Assembly: GCF_938045595.1 (NCBI RefSeq)
Contig: NZ_CALIBB010000276.1
Coordinates: 1 to 14,486 of the forward strand
Length of the DNA stretch: 14,486 bases
Source of the DNA: an uncultured Campylobacter sp.
GTDB lineage: Bacteria; Campylobacterota; Campylobacteria; Campylobacterales; Campylobacteraceae
Direction of reading: 5' to 3'
Shown here: positions 1 to 7,864 of the stretch, one piece after another
How the letters are laid out: each line of letters starts with the position of its first letter
How positions within the stretch are numbered: the first letter of the stretch is position 1
Made by a program: the position numbers and the translations under genes
Notes under the pieces: model-generated
The model's input: only the letters and a program-made list of their open reading frames with translations
Database searches by the model: none
Told to the model about the DNA's origin: nothing

Positions 1-16
1 TTTAAACATTTATAAC

Positions 17-22
17 TATAAT
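17..22 (+). promoter_or_regulatory. Probable -10 element for brnQ
   Basis: A perfect TATAAT lies 32 bases before the brnQ start codon, with AT-rich DNA upstream, which fits the weak -35 usage of Campylobacter promoters. A Shine-Dalgarno-like AAAGAAGG follows at 41-48. Only the last bases of the upstream region are inside the window, so the rest of the promoter cannot be judged. Confidence 0.55.
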
Positions 23-54
23 ACAAATTTCACTTTATTTAAAGAAGGTTTAAG

Positions 55-1386
55 ATGAAGGGCAAGCTTAGTAGAAGCCAGTTTTTGACGATATCGCTTA
101 CTCTATTTGCGATGTTTTTCGGTGCGGGAAATTTTATTTTTCCGCCGGGTCTCGGTAGGGAATCCGGGCAGAATTTTTATATCGCTATAATGTTTTTTTG
201 CGCTACGGCGGTGCTTCTGCCGGTGCTCGGCGTTGCGGGTATCGCTCGTGCCAAGGGGCTTCAGAGCCTGGTGCGCCGCATAGATCCCGTGTTTGCGATC
301 GTTTTTACCGCGCTTTTATATCTTACGATCGGGCCGCTTTTTGCGATACCGCGCGCGGCGAATATGCCTTTTGATATCGCGATTAAGCCTTTTATTGCGG
401 AAGAGCGCCTTCAAATTTGGCTATTTGTTTATTCTGCGGCATATTTTGCGCTGAACTATTACATCTGTATGAACCCTTCAAAGCTCGTCGATCTGCTAGG
501 AAAATACCTCACGCCGATACTTTTGGCGCTTATTTTGTTACTTTTCGGCGCGGGATTTTTGTTTCCTATCGGAAGCTTCGTAGCTCCTAGCGGAGAGTAT
601 GTCGATCATGCCGCAGCAAAGGGCTTCGTAGAGGGCTATCAGACGATGGATGCGCTTGCATCGTTGGCATTTGGAATCATCGTAATTAACGCTATTAAAG
701 CAACCGGCGTTAGCGACGAGAAGCACCTCGTCACCTCTACCATAAAAGCGGGAATGATGTCGGGCGTCATACTGATGACGATATATTTTATGCTGGGCTA
801 TCTGGGCGCGACCTCCGCGGAGCTTTTCAAAGATACGCCGAATATCAACGGAGCGGAGCTTCTGTCGCGAGTAAGCGATCATTACTTCGGAAGAATTGGC
901 GTCGTGATCCTAGGCAGCGCGTTTTTCCTAGCCTGCATCACCACGACGCTGGGTCTTATAAGCTCGGCTAGCGAATACTTCGAGGAGCTTACGAAAGGCA
1001 AGATCAAATACAAAACCTGGGCGATCGCTTGGTGCGTGATCGGCTTTGGAGTCGCAAATTTCGGCCTTACGACCATCATCAAAGGCTCCATCCCAGTCCT
1101 CGTCGCCATCTATCCGATCTCGATCATGCTGATAATCCTCTCGCTGATCAACCCTTGGATCGATTCAAGCAAGCTGATTTACCGCGCCTGCGTCTATGTT
1201 TGCGTCGTCGAGGGCGTCATAAACGGACTTGATATTTTGGGGATTTCGGTGCCGCTTGTGACGTCGTTTGTGAAGATGATGCCGTTTTACGACTCGATGC
1301 TCGGCTGGATCGTGCCTAGCACTTTGACCTTCGCCGTGACCTACGTGCTGCATCTGATATTTGAAAAAAGAGACGATAGTTTTTAA
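55..1386 (+). CDS. brnQ: Branched-chain amino acid transport system II carrier protein (BrnQ/LIVCS family)
   Basis: This is a polytopic inner-membrane carrier expected to import leucine, isoleucine and valine with a cation. The 443-residue length is normal for the family. The N-terminal signature is clear: after a first hydrophobic helix comes FFGAGNFIFPPGLGRESG (about residues 21-38), the conserved glycine-rich re-entrant segment of LIVCS carriers. About twelve hydrophobic segments follow, and the C-terminus ends in a short charged tail. The ATG at 55 is preceded by AAAGAAGG at 41-48 with a 6-base gap and by a TATAAT at 17-22, so this start is well supported. The gene appears to be transcribed alone, because a strong hairpin follows at 1411-1432. 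Ion preference (sodium or proton) cannot be read from the sequence. Confidence 0.93.
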   Translation: MKGKLSRSQFLTISLTLFAMFFGAGNFIFPPGLGRESGQNFYIAIMFFCATAVLLPVLGVAGIARAKGLQSLVRRIDPVFAIVFTALLYLTIGPLFAIPRAANMPFDIAIKPFIAEERLQIWLFVYSAAYFALNYYICMNPSKLVDLLGKYLTPILLALILLLFGAGFLFPIGSFVAPSGEYVDHAAAKGFVEGYQTMDALASLAFGIIVINAIKATGVSDEKHLVTSTIKAGMMSGVILMTIYFMLGYLGATSAELFKDTPNINGAELLSRVSDHYFGRIGVVILGSAFFLACITTTLGLISSASEYFEELTKGKIKYKTWAIAWCVIGFGVANFGLTTIIKGSIPVLVAIYPISIMLIILSLINPWIDSSKLIYRACVYVCVVEGVINGLDILGISVPLVTSFVKMMPFYDSMLGWIVPSTLTFAVTYVLHLIFEKRDDSF

Positions 1387-1400
1387 ATTTAAGAGCTATT

Positions 1401-1449
1401 TTAAAATTTAGCCGGGCTCTACGGGGCTCGGCGTACTTCTAAATTTTAA
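1401..1449 (+). terminator. Hairpin with UACG tetraloop, probable brnQ terminator
   Basis: The core at 1411-1432 is a 9-pair stem (GCCGGGCTC with GGGCTCGGC, including two G-U pairs) closed by a UACG loop, which belongs to the very stable C(UNCG)G tetraloop class. An outer arm TTAAAATTTA (1401-1410) is the exact reverse complement of TAAATTTTAA (1440-1449), giving a second stem after a 7-base bulge. The tail is U-rich but interrupted, so termination is likely but may be incomplete. Confidence 0.6.
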
Positions 1450-1538
1450 TTCGTCGCCGAATTTAATCTCACATATTTTTTACTGGAATTTTGACATATA
1501 AAATAAGTCGCCTTCAAAATTTTAACCTAAATTTACGC

Positions 1539-1544
1539 TAAAAT
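1539..1544 (+). promoter_or_regulatory. Candidate -10 element for the 548-residue gene
   Basis: GCTAAAAT about 36 bases before the start codon resembles the TAAAAT boxes ahead of the cyclo-ligase gene and gapA in this window. An alternative is TATAAAAT at 1497-1504, which overlaps the end of a TTGACA-like word. I cannot choose firmly between them. Confidence 0.35.
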
Positions 1545-1579
1545 TATCAAAATAAAATTTCAAAAGTAAGGATGGCAAG

Positions 1580-3226
1580 ATGGGCAAGCGAGACGAAGCG
1601 CTAAGCTTGGCGCGAGATTTCGAACGCGACGGCTTTATTATGCCTGATTTATACGAGCGGTTTTGGCGGCTACAAGGTGATGCGGCGGCGTATTTTACGC
1701 TAGCGGACAACCTGCTGCGCGGGCGGATGGACGGCCGCACGCTGCTAAAGGACGCTCTGGGCTATGTAGGCAAGGAGGATTTTAAAGCTCTGATCGCCAC
1801 GGCGGTTGAAATTTTGCGCGAAGAAGCAGCAGGGTGGCGCAAAACGAAGCAGAGCAAAAGCGCGGCACAGACGGGAGAGAATGCACGCTCGGCGCGGGCA
1901 GACGAAAGCGCAGGCAAAAGTGTACGGCAACGCGGCAGAGATGAAAAGAGCGCGCGCTGGAAAAACGCCGAAGAGGTCATCGTCATGGCAAGTCTCGAGT
2001 TCGCGCCGTTTTTGCACCCGTATCTGGGCGAGCTTTTTAAATTGCAGCCGAACGAGAGCGCGTATTACGCGGAGTATCCGTGGCGCGGGCTTAGTTACGA
2101 AAGCTCGCAAATCTGGCGCGAGAGGCTTGCGGATCCGCAGACGAGCAAAGATGATAAGCAAAAAATTTTTAGCTGCCTGCTGCAAACCCGCGATTCGCGA
2201 AACGTAAAATTTGCCTGCGAGTTAGCGCTTGCGGAGGATTTTTTCGATCGCCCGTGTGATTTGCTCGAATATATAGGCTACTGGCTGGAGGCAGTGGGAT
2301 TTACTTTTGAGCGGACTAAATTTGACGCAGACGGCGCGGCTCAAATGGCAGCAAATGAAATTTTAAAAATGGATGCGCTCAAACACGGCGACGCCAAGCA
2401 AGCTCAAGCGGATGAGTGCGACGTATCGCGAGCTAACGTAAATTTAAATGAAGCGCGCGATGCGGCAAACGCCGTTAAATTTAACGCAGATGAAACCAAC
2501 TCCGATAAATCACAAAAAGCGCCGAACGATGAAATTTGCTTTGGCGGCGAGAAATTCAGGCTCAAAAGATACTGCAGCCAGCGCGTGTATCACATAATTT
2601 TCCCGCGCGGCTATTTCGGCGCGCCCTATGCGCTGCATCTGGCGAAGCGTCATCCGACCTGGCGATTTGAGAGCGGCGAGGCTGGATATAAGCTAGGCGG
2701 AGTTTTGGACGAGGCGGACGGCGATGCGCAAAATCCGCTATTTCATCTCATCACGCTTGATCCGCTGCCCCGTGACTTGCCCATGTGCTCGCTGCCGTGC
2801 CTAACCCTCGCCGCGCATGTTAGAGAGATAAACGAGGGCGAGGTAGTCTTTTACGAGCACGACGCGCAGGGTATGCCGCGACGTATCGGCGAGCGGACGC
2901 AGGTCGAATACGTGCAGGACGAGCCGATAAAGGAGTGCGAGGTCGTGCTTGCGCCTACGCCCGCGCGCTGGGCGGCTCAGGACTGGGGGATGTCAAACAG
3001 CAGGCAAAACCTCGCGCGCATCGGCGGCGAGCCTTCGTGGATACAGGGCGCCTTGATGCCGACGTGTCCGATATGCGGCGAAAAGATGGAGTTTTTGATG
3101 CAGCTTGACAGCGAGCTTCCAAGCTGCGAGCAAGGTGGCGAGGTATATTTCGGCAGCGGCGGGATTTTATATGTATTTTGGTGCGAGCGGACGCGGGTGA
3201 GCGCGTTTTTTATGCAGTGCACGTGA
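1580..3226 (+). CDS. Hypothetical protein with C-terminal CxxC / DUF1963 (YwqG)-like region
   Basis: This is a 548-residue soluble protein with no signal peptide or membrane segment. Residues 1-90 and 130-240 look like alpha-helical, Leu/Ala-rich folded parts. They are split by two hydrophilic low-complexity stretches (about 88-128, rich in Lys/Arg/Ser/Ala, and 255-315, rich in Ala/Asp/Asn/Lys). The C-terminal part (about 380-548) ends with IGGEPSWIQ, a CPICG knuckle (Cys496, Cys499), MEFLMQLDSELP and GGILYVFW. This pattern recalls DUF1963/YwqG-like proteins, in which a GG-P-W-Q segment precedes a 'QlD' strand and a GG-lyvF strand. The match is by eye and remote. The ATG at 1580 has TAAGGA at 1567-1572; an ATG at 1572 is in another frame. 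No function can be assigned, and the gene stands alone between brnQ and the convergent ftsY operon. Confidence 0.8.
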   Translation: MGKRDEALSLARDFERDGFIMPDLYERFWRLQGDAAAYFTLADNLLRGRMDGRTLLKDALGYVGKEDFKALIATAVEILREEAAGWRKTKQSKSAAQTGENARSARADESAGKSVRQRGRDEKSARWKNAEEVIVMASLEFAPFLHPYLGELFKLQPNESAYYAEYPWRGLSYESSQIWRERLADPQTSKDDKQKIFSCLLQTRDSRNVKFACELALAEDFFDRPCDLLEYIGYWLEAVGFTFERTKFDADGAAQMAANEILKMDALKHGDAKQAQADECDVSRANVNLNEARDAANAVKFNADETNSDKSQKAPNDEICFGGEKFRLKRYCSQRVYHIIFPRGYFGAPYALHLAKRHPTWRFESGEAGYKLGGVLDEADGDAQNPLFHLITLDPLPRDLPMCSLPCLTLAAHVREINEGEVVFYEHDAQGMPRRIGERTQVEYVQDEPIKECEVVLAPTPARWAAQDWGMSNSRQNLARIGGEPSWIQGALMPTCPICGEKMEFLMQLDSELPSCEQGGEVYFGSGGILYVFWCERTRVSAFFMQCT

Positions 3227-3297
3227 GTAAAAATTTTGTAAAATTATAAAACGAAAATCGTAAAATTCTAAGTAAAATTTATTCTAAGATAATCGAG

Positions 3298-3312
3298 CGG
3301 CAAAATTTGCCG
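3298..3312. terminator. Short hairpin between convergent genes, possible shared terminator
   Basis: CGGCAAAATTTGCCG is a near-perfect palindrome between the converging ends of the 548-residue gene and ftsY. The right arm and flank (3308-3317, TTGCCGAGCA) can instead pair over ten positions with TGTTCGGCGA at about 3340-3349. Either structure could end transcription on one or both strands, but no clean U-tract follows. Confidence 0.35.
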
Positions 3313-3380
3313 AGCATTTCAGCGCGTAAAATTTAAACTTGTTCGGCGAGAATATGTAAATTTACGCAGACACGCAGAGT

Positions 3381-4244
3381 TTAAGCGTAAATCCCATCCA
3401 CCAGCGTCTCTACGAACTCATCCGAGTTAAATTCCGCCAAATCCTCCATCCGCTCGCCCACGCCGACGAAAAGTATCGGCAGCCGCAGCTCGCGCGCTAT
3501 GGCAAAAAGTGCGCCGCCTTTGGGCGTGCCGTCGAGCTTCGTGATGATGATGCCGTCGAGCCTTACGATCTCGTTGAATGCCCTAGCTTGCGCGACGCTA
3601 TGATTGCCCTGAGTGGCGTCGAGCACGATGATCTTTCGGTGCGGTGCGCCGCTTTTTGCGCGGTCACATATTCGCACGATTTTTTCCAGCTCTGCGGCTA
3701 AATTTTTCTGATTTTGCAGGCGTCCGGCGGTGTCGATCAGGACGCGATCGATGTTTTTGGCGCTAGCCGAGCTTACGGTATCAAACGCCACGGCCGCGGG
3801 ATCGTGTCCCTGTGCGGTCGCTACGATCGGCAAATTTAGAATCTGCGCCCATTTTTTTAATTGCTCGACCGCTCCTGCGCGAAAGGTATCGCATGCGCCT
3901 AAAATCACGCTTTGACCACTATTTTTATATAAATTTGCAAGCTTTGCGGTTGTCGTAGTTTTGCCCGCGCCGTTTACGCCGATGATGAGCTCTACGAAGG
4001 GCTTCTCATCTGCGGCTTTAGCGATCTCGTAATCGAAATAGTTCTTCAAAACGCCCTTAAGATCATCTTTGGCAACTAGCTTTTTTGCGGGAAGTTTTTC
4101 TAAAATCTCTTCTACAAGCTCGTAGCCTACGTCGGCTTCAAGCAGCATCTCTTCTAGGATTTCTTTTGAAATTTTATCTTCGCTTTTCGCGCCTCGCATC
4201 GCGTCTATGGTCTTGCTAAGCCCTTTTTTAAAAAATTCGAACAT
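3381..4244 (-). CDS. ftsY: Signal recognition particle receptor FtsY (NG domain)
   Basis: FtsY is the SRP receptor GTPase that docks SRP-ribosome complexes at the inner membrane for cotranslational insertion. The 287-residue protein is essentially the NG core without the long acidic A domain of E. coli FtsY, as is common in epsilonproteobacteria. The G-domain motifs are in order: P-loop GVNGAGKTT (89-97), the DTFRAGA element (119-125), DTAGR (171-175), TKLDG (235-239) and the terminal GVGERMEDLAEF closing loop. One variation is DATQGNHS where many FtsY proteins have D-x-x-x-GQN. The start overlaps the stop of the upstream lipoprotein gene by one base (TGATG), so translation is probably coupled. 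In C. jejuni, as I recall, the same pair sits beside the cyclo-ligase and rny genes. Confidence 0.96.
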   Translation of the reverse strand: MFEFFKKGLSKTIDAMRGAKSEDKISKEILEEMLLEADVGYELVEEILEKLPAKKLVAKDDLKGVLKNYFDYEIAKAADEKPFVELIIGVNGAGKTTTTAKLANLYKNSGQSVILGACDTFRAGAVEQLKKWAQILNLPIVATAQGHDPAAVAFDTVSSASAKNIDRVLIDTAGRLQNQKNLAAELEKIVRICDRAKSGAPHRKIIVLDATQGNHSVAQARAFNEIVRLDGIIITKLDGTPKGGALFAIARELRLPILFVGVGERMEDLAEFNSDEFVETLVDGIYA

Positions 4245-4825
4245 CAGAAAATTTTCTCCAATTCGGTCATTAAAATTTCTTCCGGCATCAGCCCGAAATA
4301 TTGCGCGCTAAACTCGCCTTTTTCATCGTATATCGCCATATACGGCACCTCGTTTATGCCGCCTAGCGCCTTTGTAAAAAAGTCCGTCCCTTCGCCGTAA
4401 GCGATCGCGTAGTTTACCTCGTGCGCGCTTGCGTAATTTTTTGCATCGTCTAAATTTGCATCACCGATCATCACGCCGATGATATCAAGCTTGCCAGAGT
4501 AGGCTTGTTTGGCAGCATTTAGCGCGCTTACCTGCACGGCGCAGGCGTCGCACCACGGCGTAAAAAACGCAAATAGCGTCACGGTGGAGTTATTATCGAT
4601 TCGAAAGCCCTGCTTTGTCTTTTGCATATTTAAAATTTTTCCGTTACTTAGCTGAAGTGTAAAAGGAGCGGTATAATCGACCTGGATTACGGCTTCGGTT
4701 TCGGACTGCGGCTGCGTGGCGTTGGCCTCGGTCGGGGTATCGCTTGATTTTTTATCCTCATCATCGCCGCAACCCGCAAGAAACAAAACAGCCGTAAAAA
4801 GCGCTAGAAAAAAACGAAATTTCAT
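4244..4825 (-). CDS. Thioredoxin-fold (TlpA-like) lipoprotein
   Basis: This is a predicted envelope-anchored thiol-disulfide protein of 193 residues. The N-terminus has a short basic start, a hydrophobic stretch and a lipobox LAGC with lipidated Cys19, followed by an acidic Ser/Thr/Gln-rich linker to about residue 45. The thioredoxin fold carries the redox pair in FFTPWCDAC (Cys92, Cys95) and the conserved cis-proline in NEVPYM (Pro161). It probably reduces or oxidises periplasmic substrates; which partner keeps it charged cannot be seen here. The ATG has TTAAGG about 6-7 bases upstream and a TATAAT in the divergent spacer. It is the first gene of an operon with ftsY. The C. jejuni counterpart at the equivalent place is, from memory, Cj1207c. 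Confidence 0.88.
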   Translation of the reverse strand: MKFRFFLALFTAVLFLAGCGDDEDKKSSDTPTEANATQPQSETEAVIQVDYTAPFTLQLSNGKILNMQKTKQGFRIDNNSTVTLFAFFTPWCDACAVQVSALNAAKQAYSGKLDIIGVMIGDANLDDAKNYASAHEVNYAIAYGEGTDFFTKALGGINEVPYMAIYDEKGEFSAQYFGLMPEEILMTELEKIF

Positions 4826-4851
4826 AATAAACCTTAAAATTTAATCGCAAA

Positions 4852-4857
4852 ATTATA
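4852..4857 (-). promoter_or_regulatory. -10 element for the lipoprotein-ftsY operon
   Basis: Read on the minus strand this is TATAAT preceded by TG (TGTATAAT), about 27 bases before the lipoprotein start codon, leaving a leader of roughly 20 bases. It lies in an 81-base divergent spacer shared with the cyclo-ligase gene. Confidence 0.55.
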
Positions 4858-4868
4858 CAAAAAATAGC

Positions 4869-4874
4869 TAAAAT
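4869..4874 (+). promoter_or_regulatory. Candidate -10 element for the cyclo-ligase-rny operon
   Basis: GCTAAAAT lies about 32 bases before the cyclo-ligase ATG and resembles the other TAAAAT boxes in this window. A TAATAT at 4881-4886 is an alternative. The divergent -10 for the lipoprotein gene lies only about 12 bases away. Confidence 0.4.
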
Positions 4875-4906
4875 AAGCGTTAATATTTTATTCGAAAGAT
4901 CAAACG

Positions 4907-5524
4907 ATGCAAAAGAATGAATTTAGAAAAATTTGCAAATCTCGCTTAAAATCTCACGCCGCGCGTGCGGCTAGATGCGAGCATTACGTGCTTTTAAGGC
5001 GTATAGAGGGGCTGGCGAAATTTTTAAAAGCGCGCAAAATTTTAATATTTTTGCCGATGAGCTACGAGCCGAATGTTTTGATTTTAAGAAAAAAGCTATC
5101 AAAAAGCTGCGAATTTTACGTTCCGTTTATGGTGGATATTAGCTTAAAAATGGTAAGATTGCGCCAGCCTTTTAAAATTTCGCGCTTTGGGCTGCGGCAG
5201 ACGCTTCCGCAAAACGGGTATTTTAAGAAGGTCGATCTAGCCGTGGTTCCAGCTATCGGAGTGGATGGCGCAATGGCTAGAATAGGACATGGGAAAGGAT
5301 TTTACGATATGTTTTTTTCAGGTCTGAAGCTTAAGCCCGCAATCGCGTTCGTGAGTATAAAAGACTGCTTTTGCAGCGAAATTTTATCGCTTGATCACGA
5401 CGTAAAGGGTGATTTTTACATAACTCCGAGCCAAAATTACCTAAAAAGAGGAAAGTATGATAGAGATTTTAATCGCCTTGTGCGCTCTTGCGGTGGGCGC
5501 TGGCATAGGATACTTAGTAGCTAG
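4907..5524 (+). CDS. 5-formyltetrahydrofolate cyclo-ligase
   Basis: This enzyme makes 5,10-methenyl-THF from 5-formyl-THF using ATP, rescuing the storage form of folate for one-carbon metabolism in the cytoplasm. The 205-residue protein has the family's ATP/folate loop, GVDGAMARIGHGKGFYD (about residues 118-134), matching the G-x-R-x-G-x-G-x-G-x-Y-D pattern. The basic N-terminus with a KICKSRLK-like start also fits. The ATG at 4907 has only a weak upstream GAAAG. The last 22 codons (residues 184-205) lie inside rny, a 68-base overlap in another frame. The overlapped tail is Arg-rich and does not look like family sequence, so the ancestral stop was probably near 5450, just before the rny ribosome binding site. 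The synteny agrees with C. jejuni Cj1208. Confidence 0.88.
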   Translation: MQKNEFRKICKSRLKSHAARAARCEHYVLLRRIEGLAKFLKARKILIFLPMSYEPNVLILRKKLSKSCEFYVPFMVDISLKMVRLRQPFKISRFGLRQTLPQNGYFKKVDLAVVPAIGVDGAMARIGHGKGFYDMFFSGLKLKPAIAFVSIKDCFCSEILSLDHDVKGDFYITPSQNYLKRGKYDRDFNRLVRSCGGRWHRILSS

Positions 5525-7010
5525 AAAGATCAATAACGCCAATTACGATTTTTTCGTAGAACAAGCTAAAGCTAAAGCCAAAGCTATAGAATTTGAAGCC
5601 GAGGGCATCTTGCGAAATTCTAAAATTTCGGTGCAGGAAGCGGAGTTTGAAGCGAAGAAAAAATACGAAGATAAAGCAAGCAAACTGCAGAAGGAATTTA
5701 ACGTTAAATTTGACGAGCTCGGCAAAAAGGAGCACGCGCTTCTAACCGAGCAAGAGATTTTAAAAGACAGCAAAAAAGAGCTCGAAAGTGCCAAAAAAGA
5801 GGCGAAATTCCTCTACGAAGAGGGCTCAAATTTAAAGAAAAGCTATGAAGAGAAGCTAGCTGAAGCGCTTAAAGTTTTGGAGCGCGTGGCAGGCTTTACG
5901 CAGGACGAGGCGCGCGCGCAGGTGCTTAAGAAGGTCGAGGAGCAAAGCCGCACCGACATCGCTCACATCGTGCGAAAATATGAAGAGGAAGCCAAAAAAG
6001 AGGCGCGAAAAAAGGCGAATTATATTTTGGCGCAGGCTACGTCGCGCTTCGCGGGCGAGTTTGCGGCAGAACGGCTTATCAACGTCGTAAATATCAAAAA
6101 TGACGAGCTTAAAGGCCGCATCATCGGCAAAGAGGGGCGCAATATAAAGGCGCTTGAGATGACTCTTGGCGTGGACGTCATCATCGACGATACCCCGAAT
6201 GCGATCATCGTAAGCTCGCACAATCTCTACCGCCGCGCCATCGCAGTTCGCGTTATCGAAACTCTTATCGAGGACGGCAGAATTCAGCCTGCGCGCATCG
6301 AGGACATCTACAAAAAAGTAAGCGACGAATTTGAAGCTAGCATCGCCGAAGAGGGCGAAAATATCGTAATGGATCTAGGCCTTAGCAAAATTCACCCCGA
6401 AATTTTAAAACTCATCGGTAAGCTTAAATTTCGCGCCAGCTACGGACAAAACGCCCTTGCGCACAGCCTTGAGGTCGCGCATCTTGCGGGCATCATCGCC
6501 GCAGAAACGGGCGGAGATCAAAAGCTAGCCAAGCGAGCAGGCCTACTTCACGACATCGGCAAGGCGCTAACTCACGAATACGAGGGTTCGCACGTGGATC
6601 TGGGCGCTGAGGTTTGTCGCCGCTACAAAGAGCATCCGGTGGTGATAAACGCTATCTACGCCCACCACGGCCATGAGGAGGCTACCAGCGTAGAAAGCGC
6701 TGCAGTCTGTGCCGCAGACGCGCTAAGTGCCGCGCGCCCGGGTGCTAGACGAGAGGTGCTAGAAAGCTATCTAAAGCGCGTTAGCGATATAGAGGCGATC
6801 GCGATGAGTAAAACCGGCGTCAAGCAAGCCTACGCGATCAACGCAGGTCGCGAGATCCGCGTCATCGCAAACGCTAAGCTTATGAACGACGATGAGGCGG
6901 TTTTGGTCGCTAAAGAGATCGCTTCGGATATCCAAGACAAGGTTCAATTCCCAGGTGAGATTAAGGTCAATGTCATACGCGAGCTTCGCGCGGTCGAGAT
7001 AGCCAAATAA
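5457..7010 (+). CDS. rny: Ribonuclease Y
   Basis: RNase Y is a membrane-bound endoribonuclease that starts mRNA decay. The 517-residue protein shows every expected part in order: an N-terminal transmembrane helix (about 3-22), a long Lys/Glu/Ala-rich coiled coil (about 30-195), a KH RNA-binding domain with GRIIGKEGRN (220-229), and an HD-domain nuclease core with His336 and the HD pair His365-Asp366 in LLHDIGK. The conserved C-terminal RELRAVE segment is present. The start is secure because AAGAGGAAAG precedes the ATG and the membrane helix begins at once. It overlaps the cyclo-ligase gene upstream, and its TAA overlaps the ribosome binding site of the SYLF gene downstream, so the three are probably cotranscribed. 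Confidence 0.97.
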   Translation: MIEILIALCALAVGAGIGYLVARKINNANYDFFVEQAKAKAKAIEFEAEGILRNSKISVQEAEFEAKKKYEDKASKLQKEFNVKFDELGKKEHALLTEQEILKDSKKELESAKKEAKFLYEEGSNLKKSYEEKLAEALKVLERVAGFTQDEARAQVLKKVEEQSRTDIAHIVRKYEEEAKKEARKKANYILAQATSRFAGEFAAERLINVVNIKNDELKGRIIGKEGRNIKALEMTLGVDVIIDDTPNAIIVSSHNLYRRAIAVRVIETLIEDGRIQPARIEDIYKKVSDEFEASIAEEGENIVMDLGLSKIHPEILKLIGKLKFRASYGQNALAHSLEVAHLAGIIAAETGGDQKLAKRAGLLHDIGKALTHEYEGSHVDLGAEVCRRYKEHPVVINAIYAHHGHEEATSVESAAVCAADALSAARPGARREVLESYLKRVSDIEAIAMSKTGVKQAYAINAGREIRVIANAKLMNDDEAVLVAKEIASDIQDKVQFPGEIKVNVIRELRAVEIAK

Positions 7011-7020
7011 GGAGTATGAA

Positions 7021-7602
7021 ATGAAAAAATTTATAATCGCTTTATTTTTGCTTTTTAACGCGGCATTTGCCGATGATGAGCTCATCATCAACAGCGCCAG
7101 CGCCTATTCGTCGGTAATGCGCACAAACTCGCAGTACAAATATCTAGCGCAACAAGCCCGCGCGATCGTGATCTTCCCAAGCGTCAAAAAGCTGGGCTTC
7201 ATCATAGGCGGAATGTACGGCGAGGGGATCATCGTCTACAATAACGACGGCGCGCGCAGCGTAAGCGGCGCAGAGATCAGCAGCGCCAGCGTAGGACTTC
7301 AGATCGGCTACGAGGATAACTACCTAGTGATTTTTGTGATGAACGACGACGTGATCGAAAAGATGCGAAAATCCCAAATCACGCTCTCGGGCGATGCGAC
7401 GGCGGTCGCGGGCAATTACAGCGCGGACTCGGGCGCGCTGGACGTACTAAATCAAGATATGTACGTCTTTACGAACAAAGGCGGGCTGTTTGCGGGCGTA
7501 AGCCTGGGCGGCTCGGTGCTGGAGACTAAAAACGATCGCGCTTTTGATCCAAATACTGAGGGCTATGCGCTTTTGATGCGAGTAATTGGCGCAGATGAGT
7601 AA
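7021..7602 (+). CDS. Secreted SYLF-domain (Ysc84-like) lipid-binding protein
   Basis: This is an exported protein of 193 residues with a signal peptide (1-17, ending AAFA before Asp-Asp) and no lipobox cysteine. The mature part is a SYLF/Ysc84-type domain: ARAIVIFPSVKKLGFIIGG, then YGEGIIVYNNDGAR, a polar strand region and an aliphatic VAGNYSADSG turn. SYLF proteins bind phosphoinositides in eukaryotes; the bacterial role is not established, though an outer-membrane or periplasmic location is likely here. The ATG has an excellent AAGGAG at 7009-7014 that overlaps the rny stop, so it is the last gene of the cyclo-ligase-rny operon. A hairpin follows at 7618-7637. Confidence 0.85.
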   Translation: MKKFIIALFLLFNAAFADDELIINSASAYSSVMRTNSQYKYLAQQARAIVIFPSVKKLGFIIGGMYGEGIIVYNNDGARSVSGAEISSASVGLQIGYEDNYLVIFVMNDDVIEKMRKSQITLSGDATAVAGNYSADSGALDVLNQDMYVFTNKGGLFAGVSLGGSVLETKNDRAFDPNTEGYALLMRVIGADE

Positions 7603-7617
7603 AATTTAGCTAAAGAT

Positions 7618-7637
7618 GCTAAGGCGCATAGCTTAGC
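7618..7637 (+). terminator. Probable terminator of the cyclo-ligase-rny-SYLF operon
   Basis: GCTAAG (7618-7623) pairs with CTTAGC (7632-7637) across an 8-base loop and is followed by AAAAATTTTGCTTTAT. Outer words AAAATTTAGCTAA (7601-7613) and TTAGC...AAATTTT (after 7634) offer a longer alternative stem. The U-tract is interrupted. Confidence 0.5.
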
Positions 7638-7837
7638 GAAAAATTTTGCTTTATGGGCGTTTTATTAGCAGCTTGGAATTTTGCTCGCGTGATTTCTGCA
7701 GAATAATAGACTTAGGTGCGTAATTTTATTGTAATCCGCGGAGTGGGAGGCATTTGAGGATATCGCGTAAATCCTTCGTAATTCGCAAGTTACTTTGAAT
7801 TCTAAAGAAATCGAAATTTTGTCATTAAATTTATAGT

Positions 7838-7864
7838 CGCAAAATTTTACCGCTAAATTTTGCG
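7838..7864. repeat. Perfect 10-base inverted repeat
   Basis: CGCAAAATTT and AAATTTTGCG are exact reverse complements separated by seven bases. It lies in the gene-free interval and could form a hairpin on either strand or be a binding site. It is built from the AAAATTTT word that is abundant throughout this window. Confidence 0.6.

Noticed and set aside
1745..2185. 146-codon minus-strand frame
   Set aside because: It is antisense to the 548-residue gene, lacks a start signal, and its composition is what GC-rich antisense codons produce.
1806..2207. 133-codon plus-strand frame inside the 548-residue gene
   Set aside because: It is a Lys/Arg-rich shadow of the low-complexity part of the longer gene, with no ribosome binding site or family content.
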